64,000 bases of DNA, taken from NCBI GenBank assembly GCA_024400275.1, contig JAKSMY010000003.1, positions 1 through 64,000 on the forward strand. Reading direction: 5' to 3'. A program made the position numbers and the translations under genes. Origin of the DNA: Paludibacteraceae bacterium (GTDB taxonomy: Bacteria; Bacteroidota; Bacteroidia; Bacteroidales; Paludibacteraceae). This document shows, piece by piece, positions 35,581 to 44,442 of the stretch. Each line of letters opens with the position of its first letter. The stretch's first letter is position 1. The notes below the pieces were generated by a model. That model was given only the letters and a program-made list of their open reading frames with translations, had not been told where the DNA came from and ran no database searches.

Positions 35581-35878
35581 TCTCCGTTTTGCGACGTATC
35601 TGCCCCTCTTTCTCCCACGTACGGGTTTGCAGTTTGCCCTCTACATAAACTTTCATGCCTTTACGCACATATTTCTCTGCCCACTCTGCCAAATTGCGCC
35701 AAAGGACAATTGCATGCCACTCGGTCTTATCCGGCACCTGCGTGCCGTTTTGCATCGTATAACCACGTTCCGTGGTGGCTAAATTAAAATTGGCTGTTGC
35801 CACACCTCGATCCAAGTAACGTACATCAGGGTCACTTCCAACATTACCTACTAAAATAACTTTATTAACGCTTGCCAT
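35450..35878 (-). CDS. ssb: Single-stranded DNA-binding protein, short acidic tail
   Basis: 142 residues from ATG 35878, 26 bases after the promoter. The in-frame ATG 35956 lies upstream of the promoter. The OB fold is canonical (MASVNKVILVGNVGSDPDVRY, EWHAIVLWRNLAEWAEKYVRKGMKVYVEGKL). The C-terminus is ESVEDDAPGVL-like (SVEDDAPGVL), not the usual DDLPF/DDIPF tip that binds RecO, PriA and other partners. Its last 131 bases overlap the convergent methyltransferase gene, so tail sequence may be constrained by the other frame. Confidence 0.92.
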   Translation of the reverse strand: MASVNKVILVGNVGSDPDVRYLDRGVATANFNLATTERGYTMQNGTQVPDKTEWHAIVLWRNLAEWAEKYVRKGMKVYVEGKLQTRTWEKEGQIRRKTEIIAENVQILYRPDEYRNLGRETQDADSLPEVPQSVEDDAPGVL

Positions 35879-35904
35879 AATGTAATAAATGATTTTTGTG
35901 GCTG

Positions 35905-35935
35905 CAAAGGTACAAATTTTTTTGCATATTTCAAA
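35905..35935 (-). promoter_or_regulatory. ssb promoter
   Basis: Reverse-strand TACCTTTG (35905-35912) and TTTG (35932-35935), 19-bp spacer. Confidence 0.75.
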
Positions 35936-35952
35936 AAAAAATTGTAACTTTG
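35921..35952 (+). promoter_or_regulatory. Promoter of the phosphoesterase-tcdA-GH28 operon
   Basis: TTTG 35921-35924, 20-bp spacer, TAACTTTG 35945-35952. It interleaves with the ssb promoter. ATG 35977 follows. Confidence 0.75.
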
Positions 35953-35976
35953 CCACAAATTTACCAAGATAGTCAC

Positions 35977-37059
35977 ATGAAAAAACTTTTTACACTCTCT
36001 TTGGTGCTGACTTGTGCCATTGTTTCCCAAGTTTATGCCAAGCAAGATACTACCGCATTGGGGCAGAATCTGCAAGTTCGCTGCATCGCTTTCTATAATC
36101 TGGAAAACCTATTTGATACCATTCATGACGAAGGCAAAAACGACTATGAGTACTTGCCGGACGGCGGCATGAAATGGACCGGACTCAAATACGAACATAA
36201 GATAAAAAATATGGCATACGCCATTTCGCAATTAGGCACCGACTATGACCCACGCGGAGCCATGTGTGTAGGCGTGGCAGAGGTGGAGAACATCGGTTGC
36301 TTGGAAGACCTGTGCCGCGAAATGAAAGAAAAATACAACCGTAACTATAAACCTATTCTGCTGGAAGGTCCTGACCGTCGCGGTGTAGATGTAGGTTTTT
36401 TGTACAACCCCGATTTATTCAAGCCCACCAGTGTGAAAGGTCATGAATTAAAAGCACATTATACCGACGGGGGTGTAGTAAAGACACGTCTGCAACTGCT
36501 TATTTCGGGCTACATAATCGGTGGCAACGGTCGTCCCGAAAAGATTCATATCACAGTCAACCACTGGCCCAGCCGTTACGGAGGCGAGTTGACCAGCCGT
36601 CCCACGCGCGACACGGCTGCCATGTTGGCACGCCAGATATTTGACAGTATCTATCAAAAAGAACCTAACGCCAAAATTATTTTAATGGGCGACCTGAACG
36701 ATGACCCCTATAACCACTCCTGCGCTGTAATCATGGACGCAAAAAAGAACCGTGAAGAAGTGCAGAAACAAGGTTTTTTCAATACTATGTGGCGGCACTT
36801 GGACAACGGTGTGGGCACGCTGGCTTATCAGGGGTCGTGGAACTTATTTGACCAAATCATGATTTCCGAACCCTTACTGAACGAAGATTTGGAAAGCGGC
36901 AGGTGGACCTATTGGAAATCACAGATATTCAATAAACCTTTCCTGACCGTTCAACAAGGCAAGTTCAAAGGCAATCCGCTACGTACCACACAATCCGGTG
37001 TTTGGCAAGACGGATACGGAGATCACTTCCCAACAATGATTTATCTAATCAGGAAATAG
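35977..37059 (+). CDS. Secreted endonuclease/exonuclease/phosphatase-family protein
   Basis: 360 residues from ATG 35977, with a signal peptide (MKKLFTLSLVLTCAIVSQVYA). The EEP fold is marked by FYNLENLFDT, VGVAEVENIG (metal-binding Glu), VNHWPSRYGG, ILMGDLNDDP and the C-terminal GDHFP, so the usual metal and catalytic residues are present. It could hydrolyse DNA, phospholipid or another phosphodiester; the sequence does not decide. It is the first gene of a four-gene unit, with 19 bases to the next start. Confidence 0.88.
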   Translation: MKKLFTLSLVLTCAIVSQVYAKQDTTALGQNLQVRCIAFYNLENLFDTIHDEGKNDYEYLPDGGMKWTGLKYEHKIKNMAYAISQLGTDYDPRGAMCVGVAEVENIGCLEDLCREMKEKYNRNYKPILLEGPDRRGVDVGFLYNPDLFKPTSVKGHELKAHYTDGGVVKTRLQLLISGYIIGGNGRPEKIHITVNHWPSRYGGELTSRPTRDTAAMLARQIFDSIYQKEPNAKIILMGDLNDDPYNHSCAVIMDAKKNREEVQKQGFFNTMWRHLDNGVGTLAYQGSWNLFDQIMISEPLLNEDLESGRWTYWKSQIFNKPFLTVQQGKFKGNPLRTTQSGVWQDGYGDHFPTMIYLIRK

Positions 37060-37078
37060 GTAACAGATAACAAAGACA

Positions 37079-38545
37079 ATGGATAGTGAGCAGGTTATAG
37101 TCAGTCCGAAAGAGGCGCAAGAGATGCAGCATCGCTATCGCATTATTAAGCGTTCGATTGATGCACGGCAACGGGCATTGAAAGTGCTTTTGACTATTGG
37201 TACCGATGCCACGGGGAACCGGTTACCCATCGATGCTCCTATTGAAAAATATGCACTGCCACATTATCAAGATGTGCATGGTACTGCACGTTGCGTCAAG
37301 ATTGTGGGGGCAGGTCCGGCAGGACTATTTGCCGCACTGACGTTGTTGGAGCACGGCATCAAACCTATCATTTACGAACGGGGTAAGGACGTTAGCGAAC
37401 GCAAAAAAGACATCGCTCTACTTAACCGTAACCAAGGATTAAACCCCGAATCCAATTATTGTTTTGGCGAAGGCGGCGCAGGTACTTTTTCAGATGGCAA
37501 ACTCTTTTCGCGCAGCAAGAAACGCGGCGATATGCAACGTGTGATGGAGCTATTCCATTATTTCGGAGCAGATGATAAGATACTATACGAAGCGCATGCA
37601 CATATCGGCAGCGACAAATTGCCCTCCATTATTAAAGCCATGCGCGAATGTATATTGGCACACGGCGGCGAGATACGGTTTAATTCCAAGTTTAGCGTTG
37701 AGCATTTTGAGAGGAAAGACACCCCGATAATTCTGGCAATCGGTCATTCGGCGCATGACACTTATCGCGAACTCTACGAGGCAGGGGTACGGATAGAAAC
37801 CAAAGGCTACGCTATGGGCGTACGGATAGAACACCCGCAAACCTTAATCAACGATATTTTCTATCACCATCAACCGCAGGAAATAATTGATATAGTGGGT
37901 AATGCGTCCTATTCGCTGGTGACGCAAGTACAAGGACGGGGTGTGTACTCGTTCTGTATGTGCCCCGGTGGGCATATCGTGCCGGCAAGCAGTACCAACG
38001 AGAGTTGTGTGGTGAACGGGATGAGTGCCAGCCACCGTAATTCGCCCTTTGCCAATTCGGGCATCGTGGTGGAGTTGCACCCTGAGGAACACGACGGATT
38101 GGCGGGTTTGGAGTACCAAGAACGGTTGGAACACCTTGCATGGGAACAGACACACAGCACACAGGCTCCGGCACAGCGAATGAAAGATTTTGTAGAGGGT
38201 AAAGAAAGTAAGACCTTACCGGCTTGCTCCTACTTACCCGGCATAGTGGCATCACGATTAGACCAATGGTTGCCCGAACCTATACGAAGCGGGTTGCAAC
38301 AAGGCTTGACCGATTTTGGGCGCAAATACCCGGGATTTCTAACCAACGATGCCGTTATCGTGGGCGTAGAGAGCCGCAGCAGCAGTCCCGTACGCATTGT
38401 GCGCGACGCGAAAACGATGCAATCGGTTTCTCACCCGTGGCTATATCCTTGCGGAGAAGGAGCAGGTTATGCCGGCGGTATAACGAGCAGTGCCTTAGAC
38501 GGAATAAACACCGCACTGGCGGTGATTGATGAATTGATGAATTGA
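37079..38545 (+). CDS. FAD-dependent oxidoreductase of the uncharacterised COG2509 type
   Basis: 488 residues. After about 70 N-terminal residues, the dinucleotide-binding motif VGAGPAGLFAALTLLEHG (74-91) leads a two-part FAD fold. It includes GEGGAGTFSDGKL, ILAIGHSAHDTYR and a C-terminal YPCGEGAGYAGGITSSALDG that closes the FAD site. No membrane segment. The substrate of this family is unknown. The last A of its TGA is the first base of the tcdA ATG. Confidence 0.85.
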   Translation: MDSEQVIVSPKEAQEMQHRYRIIKRSIDARQRALKVLLTIGTDATGNRLPIDAPIEKYALPHYQDVHGTARCVKIVGAGPAGLFAALTLLEHGIKPIIYERGKDVSERKKDIALLNRNQGLNPESNYCFGEGGAGTFSDGKLFSRSKKRGDMQRVMELFHYFGADDKILYEAHAHIGSDKLPSIIKAMRECILAHGGEIRFNSKFSVEHFERKDTPIILAIGHSAHDTYRELYEAGVRIETKGYAMGVRIEHPQTLINDIFYHHQPQEIIDIVGNASYSLVTQVQGRGVYSFCMCPGGHIVPASSTNESCVVNGMSASHRNSPFANSGIVVELHPEEHDGLAGLEYQERLEHLAWEQTHSTQAPAQRMKDFVEGKESKTLPACSYLPGIVASRLDQWLPEPIRSGLQQGLTDFGRKYPGFLTNDAVIVGVESRSSSPVRIVRDAKTMQSVSHPWLYPCGEGAGYAGGITSSALDGINTALAVIDELMN

Positions 38546-39216
38546 TGGATTGGACACGAACAATACAAGTGATTGGAGAAGAAGCATTTGCACGATTGCA
38601 GCAAGTGCGAATCATACTGTTTGGCGTAGGGGGCGTGGGCGGTTGGTGCGCCGAAGCGTTGGTGCGTACAGGTGTCAGACATTTAACAATCGTCGATTAT
38701 GACGTGGTGAGCGAAAGTAATATCAACCGTCAAGTGGTTGCCACCGCCACCAATATCGGATTGCCCAAAGTGGAGGAAATGAAAAAGCGTCTGCTTGCCA
38801 TCTGCCCCGAAGCAGACATCACAGCCATCAACCAACGCTATTGTGCAGAGACTTCTGCCAACTTCCCTCTTACATCTTTCGACTATATCATCGATGCCAT
38901 CGACAGCGTAGATGATAAAATAGAACTGATTTACCGCGCCACGCAAAGCCACGCTACCCTATTGAGCAGCATGGGCGCAGGGCGCAAAACGGACACCGAA
39001 CAGATACGTATCTCAGAGTTTTGGAAAGTAGAGGGCTGCCCATTAGCCAGAGCCCTACGTACCAAAATGAAGAAAACAAATCAACTGCCGCAACATAAGT
39101 TTCAATGTGTCTGGTCACCCGAAATAAGTGCCGAAAGCGGAACAATCGCTCCTATTGTAGGCGTATTTGGCATGAAACTTGCTAACTTATTGTTAAACAA
39201 CATAATTAACCAATAG
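38545..39216 (+). CDS. tcdA: tRNA threonylcarbamoyladenosine dehydratase TcdA
   Basis: 223 residues of the ThiF/HesA/E1-like fold. TcdA converts t6A37 to its cyclic form in tRNAs reading ANN codons. The nucleotide-binding loop FGVGGVGGWCAEAL (26-39), the Arg in NINRQV, the adenylation Asp in IIDAIDSVDDK and the ending GVFGMKLANLLLNNI are all family features. ATG 38545 overlaps the preceding stop by one base and is preferred over TTG 38542. Confidence 0.93.
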   Translation: MDWTRTIQVIGEEAFARLQQVRIILFGVGGVGGWCAEALVRTGVRHLTIVDYDVVSESNINRQVVATATNIGLPKVEEMKKRLLAICPEADITAINQRYCAETSANFPLTSFDYIIDAIDSVDDKIELIYRATQSHATLLSSMGAGRKTDTEQIRISEFWKVEGCPLARALRTKMKKTNQLPQHKFQCVWSPEISAESGTIAPIVGVFGMKLANLLLNNIINQ

Positions 39217-39221
39217 GCATT

Positions 39222-40727
39222 ATGAAAAAAATTATTATCAGTCTTTTTTCGCTGCTCGTTGTTCCTTGTGCCCTTCGTGCACAATACGAGCACTATTATC
39301 AGAACCTTCCCATCGAAGTGGAACAAGTCAAGCCCGTCGTTTTTCCTGAAACGAAGGTGAATGCGGCAAAGTATTTTCAACAATTTGGTATTGTGCCCGG
39401 CACAGACAGTCTATGCACTCAGGCTATTCAGACAGCCATAGACGAACTTGCCGAACAAGGCGGCGGACATGTCATTATCCCCCGCGGAACATGGGTAACC
39501 GGTCCGCTGCGTCTTCGCTCCAACATCGACCTGCACCTTAATCGAGGAGCCGTGTTAATGTTCTCGCCCAATAAGGAACTGTATGTTCAACCGGGTGATC
39601 CTCGTGACGGCAGTAAAAAATGCTATGCCCTTATTCGCGCTTCCAAATGTGAAAACATCGGTATTACCGGTCAAGGAGTGATTGACGGTCAGGGCTTCTA
39701 TTGGCGTCCTATCAAACAGAAAAAAGTGGTTCGAGACGGTAATCTGCAGGAAGTTTGGGACGCTGCACTGGGATTGGGCGGTGTACAAAGACCTGATGAC
39801 AAAACATATTTCTATTGGTATCCGTGGAATCTGAAACCCGAATTGGGTATTCCCAATATCGCAGACGACCCCATCAAGCAAGAGAAAATGCGTCCGCACT
39901 TGGTGAATATCACCGACAGCAAGAACGTAGTTGTGGAGGGTGTGACACTACGCAACAGTCCTAAGTTCCACCTTGTTCCGACACGTATTCAGAACCTGAT
40001 TATTGAGAATGTGACCATCGACTGCCCTTGGTGGGCACAAAACGGTGACGCCATGGACCCGGGAAACGTGCAGGTGGCTTTGATTGCCGGTTGTCACGTC
40101 AGTGCCGGTGACGACGGTATATGTATGAAAGGCGGAACCGGAGAAAAAGGCGTAGCAGCCGGTCCTAACCGTGATTTTCTTATTACCAACGATACCGTTT
40201 ACCGTGCTCACGGCGGTTTCGTAATCGGTTCGGAGTTCTGCGGCGGCATGCAACGTCTGGTAGTGAAAGACTGTATGTTCGACGGTACAGATATCGGTTG
40301 CCGTTTCAAATCAGCCCCCGGCCGCGGTGGTTGGTGCGAAGATATTTACTGCGTTAATATCGTGATGAAGAATATCCGTGAAGAGGCGTTCCTGTTTGAG
40401 GCAGGTTATGCAGACCGCGGTGCCGGCATTAGTGCCACAGCAGGTGATGATCAAAGCAAGTTCTTCCCCGAATGGAGCAACATCACGTTCCGCAATATCA
40501 CTTGTGTACAGCCAAAGAACGTGCTCTTTATGCATGGCTTGAAAGAATTGCCCGTACACGATATTAAATTTGAGAATGTACAAATCATCGGTGTTCTGAA
40601 TAACGGTATGGATGTAGAGAACGCCAAAAACATCACTTGGACCAACTCGTCTATTACGCCAACCAAGGAGAATACCTTCAAACGTGTAGAAAACTTTACC
40701 TTTAACGGCAAAAAACTCGCAGACTGA
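39222..40727 (+). CDS. Secreted polygalacturonase-like glycoside hydrolase, family 28
   Basis: 501 residues with a signal peptide ending LRAQ. The right-handed beta-helix carries GH28 motifs in order: NGDAMDP near 269-275 (NTD position), GDDGICMKGG near 293-302 (catalytic DD), HGGFVIGSE near 329-337 (GHG position) and GCRFKSAPGRGG near 357 (RIK position). Homogalacturonan or a related pectic chain is the likely substrate. It is the last gene of the operon, 5 bases after tcdA. No SusC/SusD pair is nearby. Confidence 0.9.
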   Translation: MKKIIISLFSLLVVPCALRAQYEHYYQNLPIEVEQVKPVVFPETKVNAAKYFQQFGIVPGTDSLCTQAIQTAIDELAEQGGGHVIIPRGTWVTGPLRLRSNIDLHLNRGAVLMFSPNKELYVQPGDPRDGSKKCYALIRASKCENIGITGQGVIDGQGFYWRPIKQKKVVRDGNLQEVWDAALGLGGVQRPDDKTYFYWYPWNLKPELGIPNIADDPIKQEKMRPHLVNITDSKNVVVEGVTLRNSPKFHLVPTRIQNLIIENVTIDCPWWAQNGDAMDPGNVQVALIAGCHVSAGDDGICMKGGTGEKGVAAGPNRDFLITNDTVYRAHGGFVIGSEFCGGMQRLVVKDCMFDGTDIGCRFKSAPGRGGWCEDIYCVNIVMKNIREEAFLFEAGYADRGAGISATAGDDQSKFFPEWSNITFRNITCVQPKNVLFMHGLKELPVHDIKFENVQIIGVLNNGMDVENAKNITWTNSSITPTKENTFKRVENFTFNGKKLAD

Positions 40728-40747
40728 CTGCCTAAATTCGACAGTTT

Positions 40748-40906
40748 ATGTTTACGCTTATCAGTACGGCTATCTTGGCCTTAATGGCAGGCATCGGAAT
40801 TTTTCTGGTGGCCTGCCAAATAATGTCAAATAATTTAGAATTATTGCTGTCCGGTTTCAGACAGCATTTTTTATTCTCAGACTATCCGCTTTTTCAATTT
40901 GCGTAG
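40748..40906 (+). pseudogene. Possible remnant of a Na/Pi-cotransporter-like membrane protein
   Basis: A 52-codon frame begins MFTLISTAILALMAGIGIFL then VACQIMSNNLELLLSG. This resembles the first helix of Na/Pi cotransporter II family proteins (LAGxGxFLxGxxxMSxxLE). It then runs through a terminator hairpin and into the antisense end of clpX. It may be a decayed gene or chance. Confidence 0.3.
40845..40872 (+). terminator. Terminator after the GH28 operon
   Basis: Perfect 7-bp stem TGCTGTC / GACAGCA followed by TTTTTT. It lies across the clpX stop codon region on the other strand. Confidence 0.85.
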
Positions 40907-42101
40907 CGGCTACATCTCTGGTGATGTTCAGTTCCGTACATTGTTCCGAAGGAACACGGAACATATAGTCCATCATGATGGTTTCCACAAGCGACCTTAA
41001 TCCGCGTGCCCCCACTTTATATTCTATTGCTTTTTCGACAATATAGTCCAGCGCATCGTCGGCAAAAGTGAGCGATACACCATCCATAGCAAGCAGTTTC
41101 TGATATTGCTTGGTGATGGCGTTCTTAGGTTCCGTCAAAATACGTCTCAATGCCGATTTGTCCAACGGTTGCAAATAGGTCAGAATAGGCAGACGACCTA
41201 TTATTTCAGGAATCAGTCCGAAGGATTTGAGGTCTTGCGGAGCTATATACTGCAATAGATTTTTTTTGTCTATTTTCTGTTTCTGCTGTGCATCAAAACC
41301 TACCACTTGCGTATTGAGCCGTTGGGCTATCTTGCTTTCAATCCCGTCGAAAGCCCCTCCGCAGATGAAGAGTATATTCTGGGTATTCACCTGTATAAAC
41401 TCCTGTTCGGGGTGTTTGCGTCCGCCTTGTGGAGGTACGTTCACCACGCTGCCCTCCAATAATTTAAGCAAACCCTGTTGCACACCTTCACCACTCACGT
41501 CACGGGTGATGCTGGGGTTATCGCTCTTGCGGGCAATCTTGTCTATCTCGTCAATAAAAACAATTCCCTTTTCGGCTTTCTCCACATCATAGTTCGCCTC
41601 TTGCAGCAAACGGACGAGCAGACTTTCCACATCTTCGCCCACATAACCGGCTTCGGTCAGTACGGTAGCATCAACGATGGTAAACGGCACGGACAACATC
41701 TTGGCAATCGTGCGTGCCATAAGCGTCTTACCCGTGCCTGTAGAGCCCACCATAATAATGTTGGATTTTTCGATTTCGACCTCTTTATAGGTATCGTCTT
41801 TGCTCTCGGCCTGCAATAAACGTTTGTAGTGGTTATAAACCGCCACGCTCAGATAGCGTTTCGCCTCGTCTTGACCGATAACGAACTGGTCAAGGAAGTG
41901 CTTTATCTTCTCCGGTTTGGGCAGTTTATCCAACGAGAGCCCAGCCATCTGTTGCATCTTGGCATCGGTGGCAATCATCTGTTGCACCATTTTATGCCCT
42001 GTTTCGATACATTCCGCACAAATCAACGCCCCGTCGCCTTGAAACAAATGCGGCATAGTGCGTCCGCAAAAACTGCAATATTCTTCTTTTTTTCGTGCCA
42101 T
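40857..42101 (-). CDS. clpX: ATP-dependent Clp protease ATP-binding subunit ClpX
   Basis: 414 residues. An N-terminal C4 zinc finger (CSFCGR ... CAECIE, residues 8-33) is followed by the AAA+ unfoldase with Walker A GSTGTGKT (about 117-124), Walker [13 protein letters not shown] and sensor and pore regions. The LGF-type loop that docks on ClpP is expected near 265-270; [15 protein letters not shown] contains VGF there. It is downstream of clpP in the tig-clpP-clpX operon, with 23 bases between the genes. Confidence 0.97.
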   Translation of the reverse strand: MARKKEEYCSFCGRTMPHLFQGDGALICAECIETGHKMVQQMIATDAKMQQMAGLSLDKLPKPEKIKHFLDQFVIGQDEAKRYLSVAVYNHYKRLLQAESKDDTYKEVEIEKSNIIMVGSTGTGKTLMARTIAKMLSVPFTIVDATVLTEAGYVGEDVESLLVRLLQEANYDVEKAEKGIVFIDEIDKIARKSDNPSITRDVSGEGVQQGLLKLLEGSVVNVPPQGGRKHPEQEFIQVNTQNILFICGGAFDGIESKIAQRLNTQVVGFDAQQKQKIDKKNLLQYIAPQDLKSFGLIPEIIGRLPILTYLQPLDKSALRRILTEPKNAITKQYQKLLAMDGVSLTFADDALDYIVEKAIEYKVGARGLRSLVETIMMDYMFRVPSEQCTELNITRDVAATQIEKADSLRIKNAV

Positions 42102-42124
42102 TCTCCAAACTCTAAACTAAAAAG

Positions 42125-42784
42125 CTATGCTTTTTTCGTATGTACTTTATCAATCATACCGTATTGGAGAGCTTCTTGGGCATTCATCCAATAATCGCGG
42201 TCAGCGTCTTGACGAATCTTATCAATGGTCTGACCGCTATGGTCAGCTATTATCTGATAGAGTTCGTCCTTGAGTTTGAGTATTTCCTTGGCGGTAATCT
42301 CTATGTCCGAAGCCTGTCCCTGAATGCCGCCCATCGGCTGATGAATCATCACGCGGCTGTGCGGCAACGCCGACCGCATACCCTTTTCACCCGCTACCAA
42401 CAGAATGGCACCCATTGAAGCAGCCATACCGGTACATGTCGTGCTCACTTTGGATTGAACAAATTGCATGGTATCGTATATGCCCAAGCCTGCATAAACG
42501 GAACCGCCCGGGGTGTTGAGATACAGGTGTATATCACGCTCCGAATCGGTACTGTCCAAATACAATAACTGGGCTTGGATAACATTGGCGGTATAATCGT
42601 TCACCTCCGTGCCGAGAAAAATAACCCGGTCCATCATCAAGCGGGAAAAAACGTCCATCTGAGTAACGTTCAACTGACGTTCCTCCAAAATGGTCGGCGA
42701 GATAAAACTATCCGTCATCACTTTCTCCACATGCATGGAGTTGAGCCCCTTGCCGGCTGCGAATTTTAAGAAATCGTTTTGCAT
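42125..42784 (-). CDS. clpP: ATP-dependent Clp protease proteolytic subunit ClpP
   Basis: 219 residues from ATG 42784. The in-frame ATG 42847 would lie inside tig and translate an intergenic repeat, so it is rejected. Catalytic Ser is in [10 protein letters not shown], His in VMIHQPMGG and the Asp further on near [13 protein letters not shown]...DADRDYWM. The [27 protein letters not shown] opening is typical of Bacteroidetes ClpP. It is the proteolytic barrel that pairs with ClpX encoded next. Confidence 0.95.
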   Translation of the reverse strand: MQNDFLKFAAGKGLNSMHVEKVMTDSFISPTILEERQLNVTQMDVFSRLMMDRVIFLGTEVNDYTANVIQAQLLYLDSTDSERDIHLYLNTPGGSVYAGLGIYDTMQFVQSKVSTTCTGMAASMGAILLVAGEKGMRSALPHSRVMIHQPMGGIQGQASDIEITAKEILKLKDELYQIIADHSGQTIDKIRQDADRDYWMNAQEALQYGMIDKVHTKKA

Positions 42785-42787
42785 AAT

Positions 42788-42829
42788 CAGTTCATCATTT
42801 AGCCGCTTGCGGCGGTTCAATTCATCATT
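42788..42829. repeat. TTCATCATT hairpin repeat between tig and clpP
   Basis: TTCATCATTTAGCCG-CTTG-CGGCGG... then TTCAATTCATCATT. It fills the tig-clpP junction and resembles 5984-6027 inside the GHL10 gene. Confidence 0.65.
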
Positions 42830-44171
42830 AATTAAAGAGTTTGCCAAAGTCTTCGTGGCTGATGGCTTTCTCTTCTACCTTAACCACAGCTTTTAATGCC
42901 TCGTAGATTTTGTTCTCTGCCACGCGCTCAACAATGCCGCGCAGTTGGTCGTCTTTCTTCAGCATTTCTTGGGCGTAGTTGGTCAGGTATTGGTCGTCAA
43001 CATGCATCAAGCCGTATTGCATAAACTGCATCTTAGCCACTTCTTTGGCGTAGGCTTCCACTTCTTCCTTTTCGACTTTGATGTCGTATTTCTTCATCAA
43101 CTGGTCTTTTGCCAAATGCCATTTGAGTTCCTCAATCATGGCAGGAAAATCTTTCTCGAGCTGTTCATCAGTCAGTTTCTCGTTGGTTGTTTTGACCCAA
43201 CGTTTGAGGAAGTCCTCGGGCATGGCTACCTTCTCCATCTTCTTCATGATGGCGGCCTTCATATCCAATCCGAATTTATATTTGCTATCCTCAGCCATAT
43301 TAGCCTCTATCTCGGCTTTTACCTTGGCAAGAAACTCTTTCTTGTCCTTGGGGGCATTGTCGCCGGCATATACTTTGGCAAACAGTTCTTTGTCTATCTT
43401 GGCAGTCTCGTGACGGGTGATACCTTGAATTTCGAAGGTAAAGTCGGATTTCAGTTCTTTGGCTACTTCTTTCTTGATGTCCAACATAGAAGCCACTTCC
43501 ACTTCGCTCTCATAGGCTTTCATGGGATTAAAGGTAATAACATCACCTTTCTTGGCACCTATGAATTTCTTTTGAATGGTTTTGCTCTTCATGTAGGCGG
43601 GATTGAGCATAGCGTTCTCTTTTTGGATAGGATTTTCGTCGTTTCCCACTTCTTTGACAAGCCCTTTGAGTACGTCGTTTTCTTTTACCTCTTCGGCATC
43701 TACATACTCGCCAAAGCGTTCTGCGTAACTCTTGACTTGGTTATCCACCATTTCGTCGGTAACGGTGATGGTATAACTGGTCACTTTGTTCTTGGCAGAC
43801 AAGTTGGCATCAAACTCAGGTGCCACAGCAATGTCAAAAGCGAAAGTGAAGGTGTCTTGATTGTCGAAATCAACGGCGGGTGTCAATTCGTCGTTCGGCA
43901 TTGGGTCGCCCAAAACGCTGAGTTTTTCGTTCTCGATGTACTCACCCAGTTTCTCGCCGATTGTTTTGTTAATCACCTCAGCCATCACGCCTTTGCCGTA
44001 CATTTTTTTGACGAGTCCAAGGGGCACCATACCGGGGCGGAAGCCGGGGATATTGGCTTTTTGACGGAATTGTTTCAACTCTTTTTGCACTTGCTCCTGA
44101 TAATCCTGAGGTTCAACAGTCATTGTAATAACCCCCATCAGGTCCTTCATTTCTGATAATTCAATTTTCAT
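42828..44171 (-). CDS. tig: Trigger factor
   Basis: 447 residues. Ribosome-associated chaperone. The ribosome-binding N-terminus has the signature [22 protein letters not shown] (about 38-59, a variant of GFRxGxxP). The long helical arm domain fills the C-terminal half. The central PPIase-like region is divergent, as usual in Bacteroidetes. First gene of the tig-clpP-clpX operon, with a clear promoter 60 bases upstream. Confidence 0.95.
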   Translation of the reverse strand: MKIELSEMKDLMGVITMTVEPQDYQEQVQKELKQFRQKANIPGFRPGMVPLGLVKKMYGKGVMAEVINKTIGEKLGEYIENEKLSVLGDPMPNDELTPAVDFDNQDTFTFAFDIAVAPEFDANLSAKNKVTSYTITVTDEMVDNQVKSYAERFGEYVDAEEVKENDVLKGLVKEVGNDENPIQKENAMLNPAYMKSKTIQKKFIGAKKGDVITFNPMKAYESEVEVASMLDIKKEVAKELKSDFTFEIQGITRHETAKIDKELFAKVYAGDNAPKDKKEFLAKVKAEIEANMAEDSKYKFGLDMKAAIMKKMEKVAMPEDFLKRWVKTTNEKLTDEQLEKDFPAMIEELKWHLAKDQLMKKYDIKVEKEEVEAYAKEVAKMQFMQYGLMHVDDQYLTNYAQEMLKKDDQLRGIVERVAENKIYEALKAVVKVEEKAISHEDFGKLFN

Positions 44172-44230
44172 GTTTGTATATTTTTATTGTCAATGCACTC
44201 ATACGTGCGCCTTACGCGCAAATTAGCCTG

Positions 44231-44262
44231 CAAATGTACAAAAAAAATTTGATTTATGCAAA
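44231..44262 (-). promoter_or_regulatory. Promoter of tig-clpP-clpX
   Basis: Reverse-strand TACATTTG (44231-44238) and TTTG (44259-44262), 20-bp spacer. Confidence 0.75.
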
Positions 44263-44351
44263 AAAAGAAGGCAATAAGTTGATATTTACATCAAATATCG
44301 GGCATTTTATGGCTATGTGGGGTGTTGTTGTAGAGAAAAAAGAGGAATTTA

Positions 44352-44383
44352 TTTGCATATCTCAAAATAAAGTTGTACCTTTG
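44352..44383 (+). promoter_or_regulatory. Promoter of the ATPase gene at 44443
   Basis: TTTG 44352-44355, 20-bp spacer, TACCTTTG 44376-44383. The leader contains a small hairpin GTAACGA-ACTT-TCGTTAC (about 44396-44414). Confidence 0.75.
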
Positions 44384-44442
44384 CAGCGAAATTTGTGTAA
44401 CGAACTTTTCGTTACGAGTATATCAACATAAAAGTATATATT

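Noticed and set aside
42785..42847. Upstream ATG for clpP
   Set aside because: It lies inside tig and would translate the TTCATCATT repeat. The conserved ClpP start is at 42784.
42945..44156. 403-codon open frame antisense to tig
   Set aside because: It mirrors the trigger factor gene, is rich in Phe/Leu/His as expected for an antisense shadow, and has no ribosome site or known domain.
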